From contig NC_034411.1 in NCBI RefSeq assembly GCF_002078875.1, positions 1,471,582 through 1,535,581 on the forward strand: DNA of 64,000 nucleotides, read 5' to 3'. This document shows positions 13,001 to 25,032 of this stretch, piece after piece; position 1 is the first letter of the stretch, and each line of letters opens with the position of its first letter. The position numbers were made by a program, and so were the translations under genes. The notes below the pieces were generated by a model. That model was not told the DNA's origin, did no database searches, and saw only the letters and a list, made by a program, of their open reading frames with translations. The DNA is from Numida meleagris. Taxonomy: Eukaryota; Chordata; Aves; Galliformes; Numididae.

Positions 13001-16000
13001 CATGTACTCTGAAGGTGCAAAACAGAATCATATTTTTGTCACTTCCTTCTTAATGACCAAAAAGTTATTTTGGAGTGTATTTTAAACTATCTGATGAGGC
13101 AAATCTCCTGATGTTGTGAACATGAACGTGGGAAAGTTCTTCCCCTTTGCTAAGGAGACTGCATTTATCATTCCAGGAATTAGTTTAATCAGAGAAATAT
13201 AATAGATGGAGAAAAGGAAGAGCACAAATCAGCATCAGAAATCAGTTTTAATAATGTTCCATCTATTTGGGCATCTAGGCAAGGAATGCCGTCACTGCTG
13301 CAGAGGTCCTAGAGTCCTCTTGAAATGCAGGCTGAAGAAACCTTATTTTCCTCACACTAATTGCTGTAATGCTAATGGTTTCTTGGAACAGAGCCAGGAT
13401 AAGAGGAATGCAGTCTGACAGCAAATAAATATAAATTATACATAGGTCTCTCTTACATATTGTCATGGGAACTACAACAGATACAAAGAGTACAATAACA
13501 CTATTTGATAGAGCAAATTCCCAACTACAAAGCACTATTTTTCAACGTCATCGCCACCTTTAGCTGTGCATTTTTGCCAGTGATGAAGGTTCAGCCTCTA
13601 CTGCCATCCCACCAACATCTGCCTCTAACATGGTGGGGCAACATAATAAAATAAGAGGCACTACTTTCAGAGCAGCTCTCGTGTATAAGAAAGACGCTCT
13701 CTACCCTTAGCTCCTTATTCATCACAAGTCAGTCAACAGTCTTCCATTTCTATTGAAGCCAATAAGCTGTGCTGTGTCCTGATGCAGAAATGCTTTCTAA
13801 GGCACCAAGATACCAACAGGCCTTCAGCTATCAGCCCCTGAAACAACATCTTCCTGACTCCAGGGTAATATATACAGATTTTCTTTCTGAAGTTGTTGGG
13901 TTCAGCAGGTTCTCAACACCTGATCACAGGTGACCCATGATTCATTGGTGCCTTCCTGTAAATATTTCCATTTTTAGTGTGCATCGCAAAGAAGAATATG
14001 TAATTCAGTCAGAGGTTAGGGACATTGTTCTCTAGACTAATAACATTTACGTAGTCCATGTTTCATTTTCGCTAGGCTGCATGTATGGAGTCCTCCCAAT
14101 AGAATCAGCTTGTCAGTGGCTACATGATGCTTTACATATGAGCAACAATTGGAAGTTACAGTACAAATGTGGCCAAGGCTTAATTGGCAGGGAAGGCTGA
14201 AAAGGCCTTCGAGTTGGTCATGCTTTATATAGCTCTTACAAACAAAAAACATAAAGCACATTGAAAATCAACCATACAAAACACACTACTTCCTTCTTAG
14301 GCACATAGCAATTTTTTACTTCCCATTACAGTATTTCATTAATTTGGATTATCCTGTTGCTTCACAGCTTTGGAAGAAAATTAAAACACAGAAAGCTCCT
14401 CAATTTGCAGTCACCTTTGGTTGGAACGTTCTGTTCCTCTGCTTATTTGAGATATTTCTTTCCATCTCCTGAACCGTTGTGTCTCAGTTCCTGAGAGCTA
14501 CAGATACTTACTCAGTGCCCTTCCTTCTTGGCCATCATAACTAGAGCTCTGATAACAAATCACACGCTCAGAACATCATTTGCTACCAGAAAGGATCTTC
14601 AAGAAACACACACACTGTGAGGTAGGATATCCCCTTCTTTGTTACAAATGCAACAAAGAGTTTTACAAAATCAGTTTCCTTCCATTTAGAGGATAAGTAT
14701 CTGTCATTTCAGTAGTTTTACCACTTCTTATTGACTGTTTATGCTTCATACCTAGAGAGTCACTGCTCTCTTGCACTTCAAATGATTGCTACTACTTAAA
14801 TATAGAGAATGATACGTACTTATTGAAAGATTCAAGGATTTCAGCTGTCAATAGACGCTTAATTATATGCTAGTGGATGCTCAGATACCATAACGATGGC
14901 TGTTGTATAAAGCCAGCATATAAGAGCCCACTTGCAGCTCGTCATATGCCCTGATCCAACAATTTAGAAAAAAAATGCAATGCATAATGTTAACTTGCAT
15001 CTTGCTTCCCCATGGCGTAACCCATCCTGTGAAGTTACGTTATTTCATGTCATGTCATCTGCGACATGATGTAATGCAATGTCACACTTCAGAAAAGATT
15101 ACTGAGTGAGAACTGATTCTTGCTATCAGTTTGGAATATCAGTCTCCAATCCAAATGTATTGTGGCTTTGGCTGATGGGAAGGGATCAAACTAAGATGAG
15201 TGCCGGGCAAATGTGCTTCTTCTTTGGCTCAGCCAGCAGGCGTCCATTTGTCAGTTTTAGGTCCAACTGGAATTTCTTTGTCACAAGTGCTTCCTCTTGC
15301 AAAAGAAATAGCAGTTTTATGGCAAGCCAAATACTGGGAAGAAAAAAAAAGAGCCCTTAGAAATACATAATAAATGTGTATTAGTGAGACAGAAAATTGG
15401 AAAATGGCCACCTGCCAGCAGCCACATAAATTTTGGAGGCAGTGCATTTTTCTGCCATTATGCGTTATCACAGGAATTGCAAATATTTATTAAAAGTATT
15501 AAAATGGTGAGAATGTTAAATGTTTCCTTCAGTAGTGGGAATTCACATTGCTACATAGAAGATAGGATATTCTGATACAATGTTTATTAAAATGACTTCA
15601 TTTTATTAGGCTGTCAAACACAATAAATGTGCAGGTACAGTTAACAAAAGATCTATTGTGGATACTGGAGATTTGTGAGTAACACTTCAAAAAAATAATC
15701 TCTTCTGAACTCCATTCGTATAAAAAACATGCAACCAACTTTCATTAACTTCCTTAGAACCAATTATTTTCTGAGCTTATTTTCTTTTTCTGCCATGCCA
15801 CTGTATCCTGCTACTCAATTTGTTTGCTTACATTTTAATGCTTAATGGGATTAAGCGCAGTTTATCTTTAATTTATATACTAGTAAGCTGAGTATATACA
15901 TGTAGCAGGCAACAAAATACTATGGTCATTTTTGGGTTCATTTACAGGTCTGTACATGAATGATTATGATATACTGGGTCCCTAGTATCTTTTCAGCCGT

Positions 16001-16096
16001 GAATAAAACATTATTAAAAGATTCGTGGAGAGTTCCATGATATTGACTGAGAAGAAAATCACACTCCAGTTTCACCCACATTTTCTGCTAGGATTA

Positions 16097-17053
16097 ATCA
16101 TAGAATCATAGAATTATAGAATGGGTTGGGCTGGAAGGGACCCCAGGGATCATCAAGTTCCAACCCCCCTGCCTCTGGAAGTGCCACCAACTTCCAGATC
16201 TGCTACTAGACCAGGTTACCCAGGACCCCATCCAACCTGGTCTTGAACACCTCCAGGGATGGAGCATCCACGGCCTCTCTGGGCAGCCTGTGCCAGCACC
16301 TCACCACTCTCTCTGTGAAGAACTTCCCCTGACATCCAGTCTAAACCTTCCCTCCTTGAGCTTAAAAACATTCCCCCTTGTCCTATTACCATCTACCCGT
16401 GTAAAAAGTTGATTCCCCTCCTGTTTTTAATCCCCTTTTAAATACTGGAAGGCTGCAATGCAGCCTTCTCTTCTCCAGGCTGAACAAGCCCAGCTCCCAT
16501 AGCCTGTCTTTGTAGGGGAAATGCTGCAGCCCTCTGATCATCTTTGTGACCCTCCTCTGGACCCTCTCCAGCAGCTCCACACCTTTCCTGTACTGGGGGC
16601 CCCAGACCTGGACGCAGTACTCCAGATGGGGCCTCACAAGGGCAGAGTAAAGAGGGACAATCACCTCCCTGTCCCTGCTGGCCTCCCCTCTGCTGATGGA
16701 GCCCAGGATACCACTGGCCTTTCGAGCTGCAAGAGCACACTGCTGGCTCATGTTCAGTTTTTCATCCACCAAGACCCCCAGATCCTTCTCTGCAGGGCTA
16801 CTCTCAAGAAGTTCTTCTCCCTGCCTGTATACATATCAAGGATTACTCCAACCCAAGTGCAAAACCTTGCATTTTGCTATGTTGAACCTCATTAGGTTCA
16901 CAAGGGCCCACCTTTCGAGTTTGTTGATGTCCCTCTGGATGGCATCCCTTCCTTCTAACGTGTCAACCGCACCGCTCATCTTGGTGCCATCAGCAAACTT
17001 TCTGAGGGTCCACTCAAGCCCATAATCGATGTCACCAATGAAGATGTTGAAGA
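16097..17053 (-). mobile_element. CR1 LINE, about 0.96 kb 5'-truncated copy with reverse-transcriptase C-terminal region
   Basis: This is the largest transposable element in the window. Read on the minus strand, it starts inside the polyprotein gene near 17053 (cttcaacatcttcattggtg), runs through the C-terminal region, and ends at 16097 in the terminal repeat, seen on + as atcatagaatcatagaat. The 3' UTR contains ggtcccttccagcccaaccc. Another frame of the 3' coding end, at about 16330-16210, reads FFTERVVRCWHRLPREAV followed by DAPSLEVFKTRLDG, the usual CR1 C-terminus. Frames are broken by indels and in-frame stops and the 5' half is absent, so the copy cannot mobilise itself. Confidence 0.96.
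16386..16772 (-). pseudogene. CR1 reverse-transcriptase C-terminal remnant
   Basis: A 128-codon open frame inside the CR1 copy. It contains [20 protein letters not shown] near the start, then [37 protein letters not shown] and LFSLEKRR. These are the hallmark words of the region downstream of the polymerase palm in CR1-like LINEs. In an intact element this is the C-terminal part of the endonuclease/reverse-transcriptase polyprotein that copies CR1 RNA into DNA. Here the first Met is internal to the ancestral frame, and the endonuclease and catalytic palm (including the YxDD box) are missing. The frame leaves the ancestral reading after about residue 108 (KRGLKTGG). It is a relic, not a gene. 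Confidence 0.93.
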
Positions 17054-19310
17054 CTGATTATAAGGTTCTATTTACAGCAAGACAGGCACAATGAACACTG
17101 TTGACATCGTGTACCTTCATGGGATGACCTTCTGGTCGGCTTTGCTGGACACAGCCACTTCCAGGAGGCTCTAAGCACTGATGTAGGGAAGGCTATGGGG
17201 GGACACCAACCTCTATGCAATTTGAGCAAGTGAAGGGCTTAGGTCTGCAAAAAGCAGCTGAATAATCAATCACCTCTCAGGACAGACTTAAAAACATCTG
17301 GATCAGACGGGGATCTCTCGAGATAAACAAGATGATCTTCTTAGATGGTCATAAGATTTGTGATGAGGTTGTTGTCAGTGGGTGGTAGACAACACTAGTT
17401 CTCATCATTTTCCCAAATAAGCAATGAAAGGAAGGAGAATAGTCTTCACCTTCACAACTCAGTGTCATCTAAGTAGCTTTTAAAGGCCAGTTTTTGGCAG
17501 AAGTGAGTAGAGAAAAAAGAAATCAGTACTGCTTTCTTCTTACCAGTATTCCTCAGTTCCCTATAGTCCATTAAGTAAGAAGTGCAATTGGAGTGCATAG
17601 GAGGGCAAATAGACCAAAGTTACAAGGCCTCAGATTTATGGGGAGTCATATGCAAGAAAAAGCCTGTCTCTAGGAGGTAAAATTAGAGAAATAAAAGATT
17701 TTTCTCTCTCCTGTTGTATGGAGCAATTTCATTCCTTTCTGACAAATACAGCAGTGATGGGGAAGTAACTGTCATGAAAAATAAAGCTTTGTCTTCATCC
17801 AGACACTTTATATGAGTTTGTGAGATATTAGAAGTGGGATCTGACACAAAATGCGTACATTGGAGAGAGACCCCGGCCACCTTGAAGGCAGAGAAAAATC
17901 TGCTGTTGAATTCTGTGGGGGTGAGGATAACTCATCCACCTCTACCGCTGCACTGCTTGACCAATTCTGCAGCTCAGAAATCGGGGCTGAGATTTGCTCT
18001 GCCCAAAGCACTCATGTAATTCAGTCAGTGTAAAAAGTGTAGTCAGCATTTCAAGCAACACGAAAGCACTTGCTTGGCCAACCTTATTTAATATAAAGCA
18101 TGTTTTATCTTGATTTAGGTTGTTGTTGTTCTTTAATTAAAGAATTTATGGGAGGTCATTCTCATTAGTTCAGAAGAGTCCTCACAGAAGGGGTTTGCAC
18201 TTATTTAACCTCAGGGTAAGCTGCCACAACTTTTGCATGTAAATAGGATTTAACACAAGACATTTTGCAAATAGTCTAGCTCTTCACTAGTGATACTCAA
18301 GGAATATGTGGAATATTGACTGGGAGCTTATTGTGAAATTTGTCGAATAATGCACAGTGGCAGCTTGCAGCCAACACACCACGAGGGAAGGGACTCCATG
18401 GGACTTTCTGTTGGGCAGTCCAAGCAATACAGCCCATCCCCAGATGATGACGTGAACAGATATTGTACTTAACTGCCATTGCAATTGCATCCGGCCAGGT
18501 GAAAGACTAGCTCAAGGGGGACAGAAATTGGGCAGCAGGATTGGAAAGCAAGCTGTTTCCTTACCTGTGAAAGAGGCTGGAGCGTGGCACAGATACATGG
18601 CGGTACAGTGGCCATCACTGCAAAGAAAAACGAGGGAAAAAAAGAAAAAGGCAGGAGCATGAGAAGTGCCAACTCTGAATGATGCTGTCTTTAATTGGTA
18701 CCACCGAGGGCTTTGTGCGGTCGGCATGCTTTTTGTGTTTTTAATAGAATCCCCAAATTCAAATGATCTGAAGGGCATCTGACTGTTTTACATTAATCAC
18801 AAGCTATACAACAGAGGCTGAGAGCAAGTGGGCAGATACCCTGGTGTAGTAGCACTAAGGAGCTCTTATTATAATCATCCTGCCAAATCAAAAGAAAAAC
18901 CCTAAGGCTCCTAATAAAGGAGACCACTGGACTAAACAAATTGAACAAGTAGCTAGAAATGCATGAGCTTAAAACTACCAGTGTCAATCAGATTTTTCTG
19001 AGCCGCTTACTCTGCTTGGTACTCCAAAGCACATGTGGACAAAACACAGACACAGGATACACATATGAGCAACCAACCTAGTGAGGAGTGTGCTGATGTT
19101 CAGGTGCTAGCACATACCTCTTTGGTGCTGGGGAAACAGGTATAGATGTGGTTTATAAAAGCACCTTCAAGAAATCATTGTACCACTAGCAAAACCAAAT
19201 TAGCAATAATTGAAATGCGCACTGTGTATGGGAATGCTGGTTCTTGCCAGAACCTGTGAGCAAGAGGCTATCTGGACAGGTTTTTTTCTTGGCAGGGTTG
19301 GAAGACTGCA
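17054..19310. other. Unique non-coding sequence between two minus-strand CR1 copies
   Basis: No gene recognised. A juxtaposed splice-acceptor/donor-like motif lies at 18565/18564 on the minus strand (reported separately). Open frames at 17834-18033 and 18512-18778 overlap on both strands and resemble nothing known. Confidence 0.5.
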
Positions 19311-19490
19311 TCGTAGAATCATAGAATATCCTAAGTTGTAAGGGAACCATAAGGATCATCGAGTCCAACTCCTGGCTCCACACAGGACCACCCAAAAATC
19401 AGACCACATGGCTGAGAACATTGTCCAGATGCTTCCTGAAATCCAGCAGCTCAGTGCCATGACCTGGGCAGCTTGTTCCCTGTGGCACTC
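19311..19490 (-). mobile_element. CR1 LINE 3' fragment
   Basis: On the + strand it opens with the reversed terminal repeat cgtagaatcatagaat. It continues with aaggatcatcgagtccaact, cctggctccacacaggacca and cccaaaaatcagaccacatg, a wording typical of one avian CR1 subgroup's 3' UTR read in reverse. The match continues through gctgagaacattgtccagat and gcttcctgaaatccagcag. It becomes unclear past about 19470, so the inner (5') boundary is approximate. No coding capacity remains. Confidence 0.88.
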
Positions 19491-20420
19491 CCTTCAGGAC
19501 CCACAGCATCTCCTTGGCCTTCATTTCTGCTCCTGTCAGAAGGATGTTGGGGGACACAACAAGCATCACTCGGTTGCAGTTTAGAAGATACAGAAGAAAG
19601 ACCTTGGACCTCAGAAATTTGAGTGTCTTTGGCTCAGGAAATACACGCAGTACCCTGAACGCCCTGCACACTTATCACCTTCCCACACCTGCTGACAGAA
19701 GTCCTACTGGAAGGAAAAAAATTAGTGTAAAGGTAGATCATCACTCTCTGAAAAAAATGCAGTTGGCACTAATGGAAGATATCCAGAACTGGGAGAGAAA
19801 GACAATTTTATATTTAGAAGCGATGTATTACATGTTGGTGTTTTTAAGACAAATGATAGCTAGGTTCCATTAGCTATCACACTTTCTCAAAAGCAATCAA
19901 GCAGAAAAACAAGATTTTGATGGACTCCCTTCTGAACTCAAAAAGAGTCTGAGCACAAGTGCAAGTACAGAAGGAGGAAAAAGAAATGAAAACAATTATG
20001 GTCTGTACTCAGCGCTGGAGTCAGAGGGGATGGAAAGGACGGAAGTTTTGATAGGGAACAAATGGACAAGAAAGGCACCCAGAGAATAATAAGAAGGCGT
20101 CAACAAAGGAGTGGTTCTATGAAACAAAAATAGCCATTAGTACGTTCGTAATCGCATGAACTGATGGCTAAACCACTGTGAGTTTTAAGTATTAGGCAAC
20201 TTTACCTACCAGGTGGTCATCATCACTGTCACATTGCCAATGGTGGTGAGGGTGCTGGTTGCTGTTCAGAGCAACCTAAAAACACTGCAGTTATGAAAGA
20301 GGACGTAGAATCGGGGCTCCACTTACCCAGTACTCTCGGTGTCTATCAAAACTGGAAAGTAATGTTTTGAGAGATTACGAGTTTTAAATATAATTCTTAT
20401 TTTATAAGCTTTTTTAGTCT

Positions 20421-20490
20421 ATTCTTCTTTCTCCTTGCTATTTTTCTTCTATTGTTTCTTGTTTTCTTCTTCTTTTTTTTTTTTTTTTTC
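20421..20490. repeat. Pyrimidine-rich tract with T17
   Basis: Almost only C and T from about 20421, ending in 17 consecutive T (20473-20489). The minus-strand open frames here consist of Lys/Arg/Glu runs produced by this tract. Confidence 0.85.
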
Positions 20491-20598
20491 CCTACATTGT
20501 AATAAATCAACAGATAAATGCACTGGATTATTTCTACCAGGAATGTAGGAAGACAAATAGTACAAAAGATTCGTTTGGTCATTTACCATATTGGTACT

Positions 20599-20627
20599 TC
20601 TTTTTTTTTTTTTTTCTTTTTTTTTTC
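20599..20627. repeat. T-rich simple repeat
   Basis: Fifteen T, one C, then ten T. It lies about 110 bp from the previous pyrimidine tract. It is called as simple sequence. Confidence 0.85.
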
Positions 20628-21906
20628 TCATCTCAAACCTGTAAACAGACACTTGCAAGAACAGTTCAAATGCTCTCTAAGACAGGATCCTTGTGGAATG
20701 AAAACACTGCCTCTGGTTTTCAAAACCAAACTGCCCCTCCTTTATTTTCCTTCATTCAAAGCGACAGTACAGAATTTTGGATTCGTCCAAAATCTGAAAT
20801 TATATTTTTCCCAAGCAGCAAGACCAGGTGTACCTTTAGCCATGTTAAATCACAAACTTATACACACACAGAGATGGAAAAAATGCACATGAAATATGAA
20901 AATGCATTCCTTTCAGGCAGAAGATAAACGGCCCTACTACAAATTAGCTCTCAGCCCCGTCAGGTGTGAATCTCTCTTGTCAATACGTACCAAATTCCCT
21001 GAGATAGAACCACATGGTCATGAATTTTATTTCTCTCCTGCTTAATTCTTAGTACCGCTCTCCCTGGTGGATTTACTCAGGGATGATTTACAGTGGGAAA
21101 TGTGACATTAAACACGTCATTGAGCATGCAAAGATGCTGCACTCAAAGCAGCATATGCTTGACTTTGTTAAAAGATGAATGCTGTCAACTCCACAGTGCC
21201 CACCAAGATCTGGCCTCCTTTTTCTTCCTAACAAACTTTGAGGAAGATGCAGACATGAGCCTTGACACTGCGAAAAGTAAAAGTTAATGTATTCATGACA
21301 TGATTTCACTTGCAGCCTGATTTAGCAATGTCTTGTCTAGTTTGGATCTGCTGTTGCTTTTCCTAATTTACTCACTGCACAAAGAAAATAAATAAATAAA
21401 TGCACTATAGTCTTATTTATCCTTCTTTGGACATTTCTTTACCAGGCAGATGGTCAATTAAGAGCACTAAACAATGACACTGTTTTCTCTGTAAACATTT
21501 TTTTTCTAATAGCCTAACAAATGAGAATCTGTGCTGCCATACTGCTGAATACCATTCTGACTTTCTAATTACAAAGAACTGTGTCTTGATAGTAACAATT
21601 ACAGCCGTAACAATGATGCTGGTACTTGAACAATATAGTTGGAGGCAAAGTGCTTATCGAAATATTCACAAATAAAGGCTTACATTTATGCCAGAGCTGG
21701 AGATGGGAGGTTAAACAGTTGGAGGTGGGGAGGTGCAGAAGAAAGGTTGAAAACATTGGTTTAGTAGCTACAGATGTGAATTTGAATCCAATTACACGAA
21801 AGGCAAGGAGAAAAGGAATGCATGAGGAGATGCTGTTTCCTTCTGTTTGGCTAATCAATAGGTTAAGGGGTTAGTAAAATTAACATGCTAATAACATTCA
21901 TTTTGC

Positions 21907-21980
21907 TATTTATGTATTTATGTATATATTTATATATATAGAGAGAATGTATTTATGTATATCTACATTTATGTATAATA
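21907..21980. repeat. Degenerate TATG/TTTATGTA repeat
   Basis: Repeated tttatgta/tatatttata/tttatgtat units interrupted by agagag. This is a low-complexity AT-rich array with imperfect periodicity. Confidence 0.7.
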
Positions 21981-22208
21981 TGACCATTATGTATGGTCAT
22001 AGTATTTCCAGTGAATTATATGTTGTGGGTAATATACATATTGCTATGCATGCTTTTCCATTTTTAGCCCGGGAAGGCAAAATGGTCAGTATTTTTTTCC
22101 CCAGCTGTGATGGAAATTGACTTCTTAAGTCCCCTACTTACCACACCTCTCTCATTTCACTTGTTAAATCCAACCCCTGAAGGGTTTCCTTTTTGATTTC
22201 TTTCCATG

Positions 22209-22222
22209 TTTTTTTTTTTTTT
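22209..22222. repeat. T14 mononucleotide run
   Basis: Fourteen consecutive T in otherwise mixed sequence. Confidence 0.85.
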
Positions 22223-23039
22223 AATGAAAAATTCTCTCTATCCCAAGGAAAAAGGACAACACAGCTCCTGAGCTCACCACTGATCCCACCACTGCTGTCC
22301 CAGGGAACGTGTGCCCCCAGAGATGGTCTTCATCCCACTCTGCATCCCCATACCCCAGGACCTTGCTGCCCAATGCCCAACCCCGGCAGGCAGGGCAGCT
22401 TCACGTCCTCTGCTCCTTCCCTCCTTCCCATAGCACTCCACCCACTCTCCGAGCCATCATTTAGCCCACACTTACTAATCAGCGCACATCATTTGTCTCT
22501 AATGCTGCCAATTTAAGACGACAACCTGACTTTTTTTTTTGGAGGGGGAAGGGTCAACAATTTAATGAATCTCGTCTACATTTTAATTCAGGCCTAATAA
22601 TTTGCCTCTGGCAGTTTTCTTAGACAAGTGCAACATCTTCCAGGGTTTTCCTTCATCCAAACCAGCGCACCGGGGTGTTTGCATCCCTGCCTCGGATATA
22701 CCCAGTACAGTGTCAATCACACACAGATCCACCTTAACTGGACTGGGACATAGCCCAAATCCACTGATTTAGCCTTTCAGGGGTTGTCGGGGGGCCATGC
22801 ACAGCACAGGGAAGGAGTCACTTTTCTGTGCCGCTATGCGCACAGTTACAGGCACCAAACTTCACACTTCTGTGACTCGCTGTATCTCACAGAACAACCT
22901 TTCTTTACTGATGGCCCGGGCACCCAGGGCACAGCAGGGAAACAACGTACTCCTGCGATTTGCTGTTTGCCCTTTCTGCAGAAAAGTTCACCGGGAAGAA
23001 AAAAAAGTTAGCAGGAAGGAGAAGGGCAACAAGTTCCAT

Positions 23040-23380
23040 CCTCCCGGATAGTCCCTCAGCCACACAGCAGATGAGTTTCCCTAATTGCTGTGGCAGGAGG
23101 CTGGATCCCGGCTGAGCCGCTCAGTGGACTTCCCTGGGTCAGAATAAATAAAACTCCCCAAACGAGAGTATCTCGATCACCGTGTCAGATGTAAACAGAA
23201 TAGACTTTGTTATTAGGAGTGATGTGACTCTGCCCGGGTAGAGGCACGCTGACAGCAGCTCCTTTCTGGGTTTCATTCAGCTGCTGTCACTTGCCTTGAC
23301 AACACAAGAAGTTAATGTATTCATGGCACTGCTGCACACACATCCGCAATTCGCAGCATATTGTATTGTTTACCCCTGCT
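23040..23380. promoter_or_regulatory. Candidate conserved non-coding / enhancer-like block
   Basis: High-complexity sequence that keeps several CpGs (cccggatag, cccggctgagccgctc, aaacgagagtatctcgatca, gcccgggtag, ggcacgctgac, atccgcaattcgcag) among bird intergenic DNA where CpG is usually depleted. It also holds possible factor sites: agataaata-like, tttgttattag, tgctgtcac and tattgtttacc (forkhead type). No frame is coding. The regulatory role is inferred and would need alignment to other birds and reptiles. Confidence 0.22.
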
Positions 23381-24162
23381 CTTTTGTAGTAGTGCGTGTA
23401 GTAATTTGCCTTCTAGCAGGAGAAAATTCCTCAGCTTAAAAATTTCACCCTCTTTTTATTTACCCCTAATAGAAAAACAGTCCTTCCCCAGCCTTGCCAC
23501 CTCCACAGATACCGCACTTTGCAGCACCGCAAATAAAAAAAGCCGTATTTCGCATTCTGATCAGAAACTTCTTCAACCTATTTTTATTCACATCCTTCAT
23601 CTTTCTCTGCCACATTATTGTCTCCCTGTTTACAGATGCTTAGCATATTTTTGTGCCTTCTGGGCAGTTTTTAAGCAATATTAGTCCATTTCCGCAATGG
23701 ACCTGAGTACTGATAGTAACAGGAGAGGGGTTTCCATCTCCCAAATTATCTCCCATTGCTGGTACCCCTCTGTGCCAGCACAAGAGCGTATCTCCAAGGC
23801 ACAGGATATCAGCAACAACTAAAACAACAGAATGAGAGTTAATGAAATGGAATAGAAGACTAAATTTTGTATCCTGAGATACTCCAGGTGAAGCATTTGG
23901 AGGGATGAGTACATTTCCCCAGGAACTTCAAAAAAAGAGAGTTGCTCTTAGTCCACCTTCTGGACCAAGAGGTAAAGTCATGAGAAAGATGCAATGGGAA
24001 ATTCAGTGAAATACCCTCATCCGATTTGCGGGCCTGCATTCCATAGATGGATGATAATGCACTTTTAGTCTGCATAATATACAGTAGTATAATCCAAGCA
24101 GTCCCGTGCAGTGAGCCCTTGTTTTAGATATGAGTCTATTTTTTGCTTCAACTGTTTTGTTG

Positions 24163-24174
24163 TTTTTTTTTTTT
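24163..24174. repeat. T12 mononucleotide run
   Basis: Twelve consecutive T following tgttgt. Confidence 0.8.
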
Positions 24175-24995
24175 AATTGAGAAATTCTTATTCTAAAACT
24201 CAGAGTATGTTAAAAATACGATTGCCTGGTGCAGCAGCTGCCCCTCTCATAGTCAACGTGTGTGTCTCAGCACGAAGGATTTTTATTCCAGTTATATAGC
24301 TTTCCAGATGAGCTTGGCAAGTCAGAGCAAGCGCTGTTAACCTCCACTTTGGGTGCTTTACACAGCTCCCATTCATTTGACTTCCAGCGTTCTTCCAGAC
24401 TTCATTTTTGGCACACTGAGTCCAGTTCATTCGATGTACCACACTAATCCAACAGCTCGAGATCCATCTAAAGCTCTGTGGCTTGGGGGTCATCTCACAT
24501 GGCTTGAGCCATGTAAAAAGGAGGCATCCAGTCCAAGTCCATCATTAACAGTGCACAGGGAAGCCCCAGAGGGAGACTCATCCTATCCAGAAATGACTAA
24601 GTTTGGTGAGATAGATAGATTTCACTTTGATAGATATCCCTTTGGCAATGCCACAGTGATTAAAGCAGCAGCTTAGCCTTTAGATGGCAAAAGTGTCATG
24701 AGATGAGCCTTGCCCTTAGATTAATTTTGATGGTCAGGAGTGTTTAGAATCAGCACAGCCCCTAACGAATATAGGAACCTGACAAGGCTGTGGCGTGACA
24801 CTTGGATAAAATGTCTCCATCGGGTTCCAAATGTCCAGTTCTAGCTCAGATCTTGAAAGTGAAACAAACTGTATAACATGCATTTCAAAAGAAGAAAATT
24901 AGGAAGTGCTCAGGTCTGTCTATGGAGACAGAAGTTTCAATTCGGAGCACTTTCCAGATGAAACAGACAAGCCCTTATGGAAAAGAGATCCCCTC

Positions 24996-24998
<3 letters not shown>

Positions 24999-25026
<28 letters not shown>
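24999..25026. repeat. (TC)14 microsatellite
   Basis: Fourteen uninterrupted TC units followed by a short T-run. It is likely polymorphic in length, as such repeats usually are. Confidence 0.95.

Positions 25027-25032
<6 letters not shown>

Larger units (their letters stand above)
9301..16096. other. Unique non-coding sequence, about 6.8 kb
   Basis: No gene is recognisable. The longest open frame of the window (9720-10280, 186 codons) lies here. It runs through a TTG microsatellite and a T-run and resembles no protein, so it is not called. A G-rich stretch with possible quadruplex spacing is near 10337-10367, followed by a 15-bp near-perfect palindrome (gtgatgcagcatcac, 10375-10389). The segment around 15780-15990, with taatgggattaagcgc, could contain a PITX/OTX-type GGATTA site. 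Otherwise nothing stands out. Confidence 0.45.
19491..23039. other. Unique non-coding sequence with pyrimidine-rich tracts
   Basis: No gene recognised. It contains two T-rich tracts (20421-20490 and 20599-20627), an AAAT repeat (21386-21400) and an AT-rich TATG-type repeat (about 21907-21980). A 9-bp inverted repeat (tatgaccat/atggtcata, 21979-22001) adjoins the latter. A CT/CA-rich stretch lies at about 22260-22500. Confidence 0.45.

Noticed and set aside
15052..15085. Possible hairpin around catgtc...gacatg
   Set aside because: Only about seven consecutive pairs in the core; the extended arms have many mismatches, so it is not distinguishable from chance.
16438..16895. Additional + and - frames across the 16-17 kb CR1
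   Set aside because: Shadows of the CR1 reverse-transcriptase frame; only the 16386-16772 minus frame matches CR1 protein.
20397..20658. Lys/Arg-rich minus-strand frames
   Set aside because: Produced by poly-T and pyrimidine tracts read in reverse.
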